Shown one piece after another: positions 43,223-51,525 of a stretch of DNA of 64,000 nucleotides. Numbering within the stretch: position 1 is the stretch's first letter; each line of letters opens with the position of its first letter. A program made the translations under genes and the position numbers. The notes below the pieces were generated by a model. The model searched no databases. It saw only the letters and a program-made list of their open reading frames with translations, and was not told the DNA's origin. The DNA comes from Vibrio crassostreae 9ZC13 (GTDB taxonomy: Bacteria; Pseudomonadota; Gammaproteobacteria; Enterobacterales; Vibrionaceae): NCBI RefSeq assembly GCF_000272045.2, contig NZ_AJYZ02000042.1, positions 142,365-206,364 on the forward strand, written 5' to 3'.

Positions 43223-45118
43223 ATGAGTAATCAATCGGAACCTCAGCGTAGACCGCTGTCTCTTTCTATTCGCAGTAAGTTTATTTTAATCAACCTCACC
43301 GTGTTTATTTCTGTTTTTATCTATGCCATCTACGAGCAGTTCAGCTTAGACAAATTGGAATCATTGGAGATCGCTGCAACCGAAAACCTCAGAAGCTCAG
43401 TCGATTTATTAACGCTTAGGCGACATGAGAAAGACTTCTTGTCTCGCCACGATCAAAAATACGCAGAGCGTTTCGATAAAACCGCCGCCACATTGAATCA
43501 AAGATTGGTGACGTTGAACCAAACCCTAACCTCGCACGAACTTCACCTGACCGATCAAATGACCAAGATCTCCGATACTCTTCATCAGTACCAGAAACAG
43601 TTCCACCAGATCGTCAATCAAGTGAACGACATTGAACGTACAAACCCACCTTTGGGTTTTGTCGCAGCTCTTGATGGAAAAAGAACAGCGCTAAAATCAG
43701 CAATCGAATCAGAATCAGAATCAAGTTTGGCACTGGAACTTGCGTTGTTAGAACTGATCGAAAAAGACTTCCATTACCTCGCACGTATTAATAGCCAAAC
43801 GAATGCGGCGTTAACCACTGCTCTTGTTGAGTTTGAACCCTACTCCCAAACCTCGATTGCGACTGAACAAGCCTATTCCGAATATAAGGCTGCGGTTGAA
43901 ACTCTGTTGGTTGCTAACAGCAATCTAGGTTTGTCTGCAGAGTTGGGGCTTAGAGGCGCCTTACGTAGCAATGTCCATAAAACGGAACAAGCCATTGAAG
44001 AAGTGCAGAATGAGATAAGCCAAGCGATTACAGCGGCAGTTAGAAACACACAAAACATGTTACATCTGTTTGGTGCCGCTATCGTCGCTCTACTTTCTCT
44101 GTTATTGGTGTTCATCGGTCGCAACATCCTGGGTCGTATCAAAGCGATAAACGTGATGATGGAGTCTATTGCAAATGGAGATGGAGACTTAACCGTCAGA
44201 ATGAACGCCAAAGGTAACGACGAGCTCGCTCAACTTGCCCACTCGTTCGATACCTTCATCGATAAACTGCACGGTAACATCAAAGAGCTATCCGGCGTGA
44301 TGACGGTGCTGACAGACAGTTCATGCAGCTCTGAAGAAGCGGCAGTCAAAAGCATGAGCAATGCAGAGAAACAAAAGCAGCAATCTGAATCGGTAGCGAC
44401 GGCAGTTAACGATTTAGTGATGACGAGTAATGAGGTGACGGCGAACATCGAAAATGCCGCAACCAATGCCGAGAAGATCAAAGAAAATGCCCATCAAGCG
44501 CTGCAAAAGACACAATCAACAAACGACAGTATTAATGTCTTGGTAGAAAACATTGCAGAGTCTCAGGATCTCATCGTTCAGCTCGAAGAACAGAGTCGTG
44601 AAATCAATCAGGTGGTGACGACTATTCAAGGTATTGCTGAGCAAACTAACCTATTGGCGCTTAATGCTGCGATTGAAGCAGCGCGTGCTGGCGATCATGG
44701 ACGAAGTTTCGCTGTGGTTGCCTCGGAAGTGCGAGAGCTTTCGTTAATGACTAACGATTCAACCCATCAAATAGAATCAACGATTCATGGTTTAACCACT
44801 GGGATAGACAAGACTGTCGCTAAGATGACAGCGAGCTTAGAACAAACTGAGCTGGTGAAAAGCCAAACCAAAGACGTGGTGAATGCGATAGAAGGAATAC
44901 ACTTCCAAGTTGGCGAGATGTTCGACTTAAACAGTCAGATCTCAACAGCGTCCGAAGAGCAATCGATGGTTTCCGTTGAGATTGACCGAAACATTACAGA
45001 TATCGCTCACCTTGCCAGTGATACTTATACCGTGGTTTCTGGATCAGTGCGTTGCAGTGAACAAGTCTCGAGTGTGAGTGTGAAGCTAGAGAAGATTGTG
45101 GCGCAATTTAAGTACTAG
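43223..45118 (+). CDS. Methyl-accepting chemotaxis protein
   Basis: 631 aa. TM1 about residues 17-37, a long helical periplasmic domain (helical-bimodular style, rich in Gln/Thr/Leu), TM2 about 275-297 (LFGAAIVALLSLLLVFIG), HAMP, then a cytoplasmic signalling domain with the hairpin tip EQTNLLALNAAIEAARAGDHGRSFAVVASEVREL. The tip has DHGRSFAVVASEVR instead of the usual EQGRGFAVVADEVR. Ligand unknown. It stands between fdhD and ybiT with no shared strand logic; probably its own transcript. Confidence 0.9.
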   Translation: MSNQSEPQRRPLSLSIRSKFILINLTVFISVFIYAIYEQFSLDKLESLEIAATENLRSSVDLLTLRRHEKDFLSRHDQKYAERFDKTAATLNQRLVTLNQTLTSHELHLTDQMTKISDTLHQYQKQFHQIVNQVNDIERTNPPLGFVAALDGKRTALKSAIESESESSLALELALLELIEKDFHYLARINSQTNAALTTALVEFEPYSQTSIATEQAYSEYKAAVETLLVANSNLGLSAELGLRGALRSNVHKTEQAIEEVQNEISQAITAAVRNTQNMLHLFGAAIVALLSLLLVFIGRNILGRIKAINVMMESIANGDGDLTVRMNAKGNDELAQLAHSFDTFIDKLHGNIKELSGVMTVLTDSSCSSEEAAVKSMSNAEKQKQQSESVATAVNDLVMTSNEVTANIENAATNAEKIKENAHQALQKTQSTNDSINVLVENIAESQDLIVQLEEQSREINQVVTTIQGIAEQTNLLALNAAIEAARAGDHGRSFAVVASEVRELSLMTNDSTHQIESTIHGLTTGIDKTVAKMTASLEQTELVKSQTKDVVNAIEGIHFQVGEMFDLNSQISTASEEQSMVSVEIDRNITDIAHLASDTYTVVSGSVRCSEQVSSVSVKLEKIVAQFKY

Positions 45119-45167
45119 TGATTAGTGATTAACGCAAGCTAGTTGATTTATGCGGTATGGAAAAACA

Positions 45168-45204
45168 AAAGGCCTCTATCTGATTGCTAAGATAGAGGCC
45201 TTTC
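45168..45204. terminator. Bidirectional terminator between the chemoreceptor and ybiT
   Basis: A 13-bp stem (45168-45180 with 45191-45203), loop of ten, A and T runs on both sides. Confidence 0.85.
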
Positions 45205-45258
45205 TAATTTTTAATACGTACTAACGTGTTATTACGTATTAGCTCTTGCTATACGGTA

Positions 45259-46848
45259 TTAGCCGCGTGCTTTCAAGAACTCAGCGTAAGTACCGCGGAA
45301 ATCGTTGATCTTGCCATCTTTGATTTCAAGGATACGAGTTGCAAGCGAGTCTACGAATACACGGTCGTGAGATACGAAGAACAATGTGCCTTTGTAGTTC
45401 TCAAGAGCCAAGTTAAGCGCTTCGATAGATTCCATATCCATGTGGTTTGTTGGCTCATCCATTAGCAGGATGTTTGGTTTATGCATCATGATCTTACCAA
45501 GAAGCATACGACCTTGCTCACCACCAGAGATAACCTTTACAGATTTCTTAATGTCGTCTTGACCAAATAGCATACGACCTAGGAAGCCACGAACAACTTG
45601 CTCGTCTTCGCCTTCTTGGCGCCATTGGCTCATCCAATCAAACAAGTTCATGTCTGTCTCGAAATCGTGTGCGTGATCTTGAGCGTAGTAACCGATGTTT
45701 GAGTTTTCAGACCACTTGTACTCACCTGTGCGAGGCTCAAGAGCGCCAGCTAGTGTGTTAAGTAGTGTTGTTTTACCCACACCGTTCTCACCGATGATAG
45801 CAACACGCTCACCTACTTCGAAAATACCGTCGAACTTGTTGTATAGGTCTTCTTCAAAACCTTGAGATAGGTTTTCAACCACAAGTGCGTTACGGAATAG
45901 CTCTTTAGACTGTTCGAAACGGATGAATGGGTTTTGACGGCTAGACGCTTTAACTTCGTCTAGTTGGATCTTATCGATCTGCTTAGCACGTGACGTTGCT
46001 TGCTTCGCTTTAGATGCGTTAGCAGAGAAACGAGATACGAACGTTTGAAGTTCAGCAATTTGTGCTTTCTTCTTAGCGTTGTCAGACAGTAGACGCTCAC
46101 GAGCTTGAGTCGCAGCCGTCATGTACTCATCGTAGTTACCTGGGAATAGACGAAGTTCGCCGTAATCAAGGTCAGCCATGTGTGTACAAACAGAGTTTAG
46201 GAAGTGACGGTCGTGCGAAATGATGATCATTGTGCAGTTACGTTGGTTTAGCGTATCTTCCAACCACTTGATGGTGTCCATGTCCAGGTTGTTCGTTGGT
46301 TCGTCAAGAAGCATGATATGCGGGTCTGCAAACAGTACTTGAGACAATAGAACACGAAGTTTCCAACCCGGTGCTACTTCGCTCATCAGACCGAAGTGCA
46401 TTGATTCTTCAATACCTACCGCTAGAAGAAGCTCACCAGCTTTAGCTTCTGCCATGTAACCGTCCATTTCAGCGAACTGAACTTCAAGGTCAGCCACTTT
46501 CATGCCGTCTTCTTCGCTCATTTCTGGCAAAGAGTAAATGCGGTCACGCTCTTGCTTAATAGCCCAAAGCTCTTTGTGACCCATGATAACCGTGTCGATT
46601 ACCGTGAATTCTTCGTAAGCAAACTGGTCTTGGTTTAGCTTAGCAACGCGCTCGTTTGGATCGTAGCTTACGTTACCAGCACTTGGCTCAAGTTCACCAG
46701 ATAGGATCTTCATGAACGTCGATTTACCACAGCCATTCGCGCCGATTAAACCGTAGCGGTTGCCTTCGCCGAACTTAACTGAAATATTTTCGAAAAGTGG
46801 CTTAGCGCCGAATTGTTGGGTGATATTTGCTGTGGAGATCAATGCCAT
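45259..46848 (-). CDS. ybiT: ABC-F family ATPase YbiT
   Basis: 529 aa soluble protein with two ABC modules: Walker A GANGCGKST and GENGVGKTT, Walker B IMLLDEPTNN and ILLMDEPTNH. The signature in the second module is SGGEQGRM; the linker has QARERLLSDNAKKKAQIAELQ..FSANASKAKQATSRAKQIDKI. Length and sequence follow E. coli YbiT (530 aa). ABC-F proteins act on the ribosome exit site rather than in transport. Monocistronic; no link to the formate genes. Confidence 0.93.
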   Translation of the reverse strand: MALISTANITQQFGAKPLFENISVKFGEGNRYGLIGANGCGKSTFMKILSGELEPSAGNVSYDPNERVAKLNQDQFAYEEFTVIDTVIMGHKELWAIKQERDRIYSLPEMSEEDGMKVADLEVQFAEMDGYMAEAKAGELLLAVGIEESMHFGLMSEVAPGWKLRVLLSQVLFADPHIMLLDEPTNNLDMDTIKWLEDTLNQRNCTMIIISHDRHFLNSVCTHMADLDYGELRLFPGNYDEYMTAATQARERLLSDNAKKKAQIAELQTFVSRFSANASKAKQATSRAKQIDKIQLDEVKASSRQNPFIRFEQSKELFRNALVVENLSQGFEEDLYNKFDGIFEVGERVAIIGENGVGKTTLLNTLAGALEPRTGEYKWSENSNIGYYAQDHAHDFETDMNLFDWMSQWRQEGEDEQVVRGFLGRMLFGQDDIKKSVKVISGGEQGRMLLGKIMMHKPNILLMDEPTNHMDMESIEALNLALENYKGTLFFVSHDRVFVDSLATRILEIKDGKINDFRGTYAEFLKARG

Positions 46849-47304
46849 TACCTTTTTAATGTGAAAAACGCCGCAACGTTACTTGTTCAGGGCTTTAACT
46901 GCAAGTATTGATTGCAATTACTGGCCATTAAGTAAGTGATAACCTAGCCAAATCATAGTTTGAACTGACTCACATTTTTGGTTTTCTATTTATCGCCGTA
47001 AAACCGTCGATTTTAAGGAAAAACAAAATATCGAACAGCGCACCATAACGGGCGGTATATAACGTCCCAAATCATGCCAACCATTGAATATATCGTATGC
47101 TGATTGGTCACAGTAAAAGCCAACCCGATCAACGCAACAGAAGACATAATAAAGATGCTCAAATACTAGCCTAATCCCTGACAATTTCATGACAAAATCG
47201 CTCGAAACAGGAATAAAGTACTCGCCCCCGACACGGGGTTGGATTTCACAAAGTCAGATTATCTAACTATAGTAATCCTAACCTCATAATTCTAAGAGAC
47301 TTTT
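46849..47304. other. Intergenic stretch between ybiT and the membrane P-loop gene
   Basis: 456 bp between divergent genes. It should hold both promoters; I see no operator, RNA gene or ORF with a ribosome site. A 66-codon minus-strand frame (46990-47190) has no family resemblance. Confidence 0.5.
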
Positions 47305-49650
47305 ATGCGTTCACTATCGCGCTTCTTAATCCTCACTTTGGCCATTCTCTCTTGGCCTAGTCATGCCAACTTGGAATATGACTTACAATCTCAGCCGCAG
47401 GTATCCGATTCTGCTGTTGATCTCGATGATCGAATTGATTCGTTACCCGACCCCCTCTTTATGGAACCGTCGGACAGACGCCAAGTCAATATATTGCTCG
47501 CTGAAGTGCTACAAGTTCAAAAGCAGGAAATCAAAACCTTCGAGCAACAGATAAAAGCCTACAGAGCGAACAACGACGCCGATCAATGGTTTGCCGTTCA
47601 AACCAGTTACGTCACTTTGAATAGCTTGAATGTGAGCAAGCAACACCTGTTAGAGCAGACGAATTCCGCTAATAAAGAGCGCCTAACGGGTTTTGGCCCC
47701 TATGGTGTAACTCAATTTAAGCAAGAGTGGGAATTAACCAAGCTCAACATTGAGTATCTTGTTTACTTCCAAATTCGTAGCTTTAAAGCGCTCGTTAAAG
47801 ACATCTTTATTTCGCCAGTGCCTGTGATTGGTGCATCGTTAAAAGTGTTGTTTATCTATTTTGGTTTAGCGTGGTGGCTTGCCAATAGCACTCGTTTGAT
47901 TGAGTTGTTCAGAATTAATTTTCTTGAAGCGAAAACGAACCCTCCATTTTTAGTACGTGTGATCTGGTACATCAGCCGCGCTGATCGTGCGATTGCTTGG
48001 TTAATTGCGATTACGCTTTCTCTAAGAGTGCTCTCCAGCATCCCTAGCCTGCAACACCTGATTTTCCTTGAGATCTTCACTTGGTGGATTCTAGGTGGTT
48101 CGATTGCTATCAGCTTTATTTTGGAATTTGCGTATCGTTTGGGCCGCACATCTAATCAAGAAGTGATTGCGCTGCGCCTATCGACCATTCACCGTTATGT
48201 TTGGAGCTTCATTGTTGCGGGTGTGACTTTGCAAATATCGAGTATCACGCTAGGCAAAGGCACTATCTATAGCTGGATCTACAGCGCCCTATTTTTCTGG
48301 TTTGTACTGGTTACCATTTCAGTGCTTAGATTATGGCGTGCGAAAGTCTTCGATACGCTGCAACACATCTCTGATCGTCCGGTATGGGTGAACTGGGCAG
48401 TAAACCGCAAGGATACCTTCTTACTTAATATATTGGCGACGGCCATTGGCATCGTATGGTTGAGTGTTTACAACTTTCAACATCGAATTATGGCCCTGCT
48501 ATCCAATTACACTTTGTTTAGCCAGGCCTTAGCTTATCTATTTAGAATTGAAGTTGCTAAACAGTCTGACCTTGATAAGAATCAGCAAAACTTGGTTCGA
48601 ATCAAAGGCGATCAAACCTATGAATACATTCTTCCGGGTAATATCGACAGTACGTTGATAGATTACGCGGGAGATGAAATTAAGCAGTTATCACGCTACT
48701 TAATGTCAGACAGCCCGGCTATCTGTATTGTGTCTGGCGAACGTGGTGTCGGCGCGACAACGCTGCTATATACCTTACTGCACAAAGTCTCTAACGCTGA
48801 GCCTGTATACGTGAGTTGCCCTTATGCGGGTTACCAAGAGCTTTTAGCGCATTTAGCCGTGAGCATTGGCTTGGACGAAGAAGCGACTGAAATTCAAATA
48901 TTAGCGCATCTTCGTAAGAGCAATACCACTTACCTTATCGCGATTGATAACGCACAACGACTGGTGCAACCAATGGTCGGTGGCCTGTCTGATTTGATTC
49001 GTTTGACCAACCTTCTGCGTCGTTCTAAAAAGAACCACCGTGTCGTGATATCGATCGCCAAATCAAGCTGGCGATTTGTGGATAGAGCGCGTGGCGAACG
49101 TTTGCTGTTTGACTTGGTGTGTTTCCTTCCGCGTTGGACAGAGAAACAAGTGGGTGAACTTCTAAATAGCCGTATCAATACGGAGCTTGAGAAGCCGTTG
49201 TCTTTTGATGGTTTAGTAGTCCCTAAGCAATGGGACCAAGATGATATGAGTGAAGAAGAACGTGCACGCCAAGGTTTCTATCGAATTTTGTGGCACTATT
49301 CTGATGGCAACCCTACCGTTGCGCTGCGTTTCTTCCGACTCTCTTTGAACCGAAACAAAGAGACAGATCAAGCCGTGGTGCGTCTGTTCCATGTTCCTGA
49401 AGCCCAGGAGCTGGAAAATATGCCGAAACCTATGCTGGCTGTACTTCGTTCTATCGTACAACTGGAAATCGCTTCTCCGGAAGTATTGTCTGAATGTACA
49501 CAGTTGAGCACGGCAGAGATAACGGGGATTCTGCGTTACTTTGAAAGCCGTGGTTATATTGGTTGGCATGAAGAAAAGGCTCGGATTTCTGAGCACTGGT
49601 TCCGCCATATTACGAACGTTCTCGACCGTCAACATCTACTGGTGAAGTAA
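47305..49650 (+). CDS. Membrane protein with a degenerate P-loop domain, paired with MscS
   Basis: 781 aa. Signal peptide (RFLILTLAILSWPSHA), a helical periplasmic region (about 25-170), about six TM helices (172-400), then a cytosolic NTPase-like domain (about 440-640) and a winged-helix-like C-terminus (about 700-775, STAEITGILRYFESRGYIGW). The Walker A segment reads SGERGVGATTLLYT: the Lys of GxxGxGK(T/S) is Ala (codon GCG). The Walker B-like segment is YLIAIDNAQRLV. Without the Lys, ATP hydrolysis is unlikely; it may sense nucleotide or act structurally. It ends one nt before an MscS gene, implying a shared function in gating or sensing. I do not know a name for the family. Confidence 0.7.
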   Translation: MRSLSRFLILTLAILSWPSHANLEYDLQSQPQVSDSAVDLDDRIDSLPDPLFMEPSDRRQVNILLAEVLQVQKQEIKTFEQQIKAYRANNDADQWFAVQTSYVTLNSLNVSKQHLLEQTNSANKERLTGFGPYGVTQFKQEWELTKLNIEYLVYFQIRSFKALVKDIFISPVPVIGASLKVLFIYFGLAWWLANSTRLIELFRINFLEAKTNPPFLVRVIWYISRADRAIAWLIAITLSLRVLSSIPSLQHLIFLEIFTWWILGGSIAISFILEFAYRLGRTSNQEVIALRLSTIHRYVWSFIVAGVTLQISSITLGKGTIYSWIYSALFFWFVLVTISVLRLWRAKVFDTLQHISDRPVWVNWAVNRKDTFLLNILATAIGIVWLSVYNFQHRIMALLSNYTLFSQALAYLFRIEVAKQSDLDKNQQNLVRIKGDQTYEYILPGNIDSTLIDYAGDEIKQLSRYLMSDSPAICIVSGERGVGATTLLYTLLHKVSNAEPVYVSCPYAGYQELLAHLAVSIGLDEEATEIQILAHLRKSNTTYLIAIDNAQRLVQPMVGGLSDLIRLTNLLRRSKKNHRVVISIAKSSWRFVDRARGERLLFDLVCFLPRWTEKQVGELLNSRINTELEKPLSFDGLVVPKQWDQDDMSEEERARQGFYRILWHYSDGNPTVALRFFRLSLNRNKETDQAVVRLFHVPEAQELENMPKPMLAVLRSIVQLEIASPEVLSECTQLSTAEITGILRYFESRGYIGWHEEKARISEHWFRHITNVLDRQHLLVK

Positions 49651-49651
49651 A

Positions 49652-50539
49652 ATGAAGAAGTTATTTATCCTACTATTTGTTGGCTTGGCAAGTGCTGTCA
49701 GTTTCCCGACCTTTGCGACGGAAGAGTTAGCTAACGTAGAAAACATATCTAAAATAGCGAGCCTTGTGCGATGGAGCGGCGTGTTCTTCTCCATGATCGT
49801 TATTGCTGCGATGTGGTTATTGCTTAAGTTCATCAACTCGTTAGTGACCAGCTTTGGTAGTCAGTTCGTGCAATATCGAATGCTACTACAAAAACTGCAG
49901 TCGTTTACTCAGTTCTTCATCTATGTGAGCACCGGTCTTATCGTGTTCATGATGAGCTTTAGAATCAACGACCAAATACTGGCTTTGATTGGTGGTACAC
50001 TCGCCGTGTCAGTCGGCTTTGCGCTTAAAGATTTGGCAGCTTCATTCATCGCGGGCATCACGGTAATGATTGATAGACCCTTTCAAGTTGGTGACCGCGT
50101 CACGTTCGAAGGCAACTACGGAGATATCATTACCATCGGTTTGCGTTCAGTGCGAATGAGAACGCTGAACGATGACATCATTACCATTCCTAACAACAAG
50201 TTCTTAAATGAAGTGACCACCAGTGGTAACTACGGTGCGTTGGACATGCAGGTGGTGATTCCGTTTTACGTCGGTATGGATGAAGACATCACCCTAGCCC
50301 GTGACTTAATTCAAGAAGCTGCGTCTTCGAGTCGTTACATCCACTTACCGAAGCCTGTCACGGTTTTGGTTAAACAGACGATTACCGATAACTACCTAGC
50401 GATACAGCTAACCTGTAAGGCTTATGTTGTGGATACTGCGTATGAGAAGCTGTTTGAAACCGACATTACCCTGCGTGTGATGAAAGAGTTTAAGAAGCAC
50501 AACATCAACCCACCGAAGATTTCAGTGGCAGCGCATTAG
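49652..50539 (+). CDS. MscS-family mechanosensitive channel
   Basis: 295 aa. Signal-like N-terminus (MKKLFILLFVGLASAVSFPTFA), then about three TM helices and the MscS core: pore helix region LIGGTLAVSVGFALKDLAASFIAG, beta domain DRPFQVGDRVTFEGNYGDIITIGLRSVRMRTLNDDIITIPNNKFLNE, and the C-terminal alpha/beta vestibule. Slightly longer than E. coli MscS (286 aa). Starts one nt after the P-loop membrane protein stop. A terminator follows at 50590. Confidence 0.92.
   Translation: MKKLFILLFVGLASAVSFPTFATEELANVENISKIASLVRWSGVFFSMIVIAAMWLLLKFINSLVTSFGSQFVQYRMLLQKLQSFTQFFIYVSTGLIVFMMSFRINDQILALIGGTLAVSVGFALKDLAASFIAGITVMIDRPFQVGDRVTFEGNYGDIITIGLRSVRMRTLNDDIITIPNNKFLNEVTTSGNYGALDMQVVIPFYVGMDEDITLARDLIQEAASSSRYIHLPKPVTVLVKQTITDNYLAIQLTCKAYVVDTAYEKLFETDITLRVMKEFKKHNINPPKISVAAH
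50091..50103. other. matS-like sequence (one mismatch)
   Basis: GTGACCGCGTCAC, one mismatch to GTGACRNYGTCAC (C at the R position), inside the mscS gene. Other one-mismatch copies lie at 22169 (GTGATGCTGTCAC) and 50788 (GTGACACTTTCAC). Weak on their own. Confidence 0.25.
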
Positions 50540-50589
50540 GCTTGATGCTTTTGACGTTAGTTTCTTATAGCAAATGACTAACCATAAAT

Positions 50590-50631
50590 AAAAACACCTC
50601 CGAACTTATCTCAAGTGCGGAGGTGTTTTTT
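50590..50631 (+). terminator. Terminator of the P-loop/mscS operon
   Basis: A 13-bp stem (50590-50602 with 50618-50630), then a T run. Confidence 0.88.
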
Positions 50632-50666
50632 ATGGGCTTTTTATCTTCAGCTCAGTTGTATTTAGG

Positions 50667-51239
50667 CTAAACCTTAAAGTATTTCAATTGCTCAGTAAGG
50701 TGCTCTGTGGTGTTCGCCATTTTCTGACTGTCTTCTGCGAGCGATTGTGAGGCCTGCAGCACTTCATTTGCAGCGAGATGAATACCAGTGACACTTTCAC
50801 TCATTTCAGTGGCTACCGTGCTTTGCTGCTCCGAGGCCGCGGCGATCTGCGCGACCATGTCGTTAGCGTTATGCAGTTCATTCACAATCACATCGAGTTG
50901 TTGGCGAGTTTCGTTAGACGCGACAACGCTGTGGTCAACCTTCTCGTTACTGCTTTGCATTGCCTCAAAGGTACGTTCTGCTTGTTGAGTCAGTTTCTCA
51001 ATCGTGGATTGCACTTCGTTAGTTGAATTCTGAGTGCGGCTAGCAAGATTTCGAACTTCATCAGCAACAACCGCGAATCCTCTTCCTTGCTCTCCTGCAC
51101 GTGCCGCTTCTATTGCTGCGTTGAGCGCTAACAAGTTCGTTTGTTCTGATACATCACGAATCACACCAACGACTTGGCTTATTTCAGTCACGCCTGATTG
51201 CAGATCTCTGACTAAGTTATTCGCGTTACTTAATTTCAT
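50667..51239 (-). CDS. Truncated chemoreceptor: signalling domain only
   Basis: 190 aa. Contains the MCP hairpin tip EQTNLLALNAAIEAARAGEQGRGFAVVADEVRNLA and both helices, but no TM, HAMP or sensor domain. Two in-frame TAA codons lie within 20 nt upstream of the ATG, so no N-terminal part is encoded. It starts mid-helix (KLSNANNLVRDLQSGVTEIS). Either a deletion remnant of a larger receptor or a free-standing soluble signalling module; no strong ribosome site is visible. I favour a remnant. Confidence 0.75.
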   Translation of the reverse strand: MKLSNANNLVRDLQSGVTEISQVVGVIRDVSEQTNLLALNAAIEAARAGEQGRGFAVVADEVRNLASRTQNSTNEVQSTIEKLTQQAERTFEAMQSSNEKVDHSVVASNETRQQLDVIVNELHNANDMVAQIAAASEQQSTVATEMSESVTGIHLAANEVLQASQSLAEDSQKMANTTEHLTEQLKYFKV

Positions 51240-51525
51240 AGCTGACTGACTTTATTATATTTTTTGATTATGAATTTGGGGTCAATGTATCAAAAATCCG
51301 TACAGTTCAGATGATATGCATCAAGATCAAAAGATATACACTGTGTTACATATTTAAAAAGAGGTGCTCGTCAAACAGTCAGAGGTTGAGATTTAGTTGA
51401 CGATAGTTTAGTAGTGCAGGATTTTCGTGCTTGGGCTGAAACGTTCATTTAATAGCCCAAGCGCAGTAGAGATATTATCGGGTGATAATATGGTTGGATT
51501 CGATTCGAGGTTAAAGCTAAAAAAA
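51240..51525. other. Intergenic stretch next to the truncated chemoreceptor
   Basis: 286 bp with the hairpin at 51429-51462; no remnant of the missing receptor part is recognisable. Confidence 0.5.
51429..51462 (-). terminator. Hairpin after the sensor-kinase gene
   Basis: GCTTGGGCT (51429-51437) pairs with AGCCCAAGC (51454-51462). Without a T run on either strand it is a weak terminator; on the minus strand it would end the two-component operon. Confidence 0.5.

Noticed and set aside
46990..47190. A 66-codon frame upstream of the P-loop membrane gene
   Set aside because: No start signal or family resemblance; lies across the probable promoter region.
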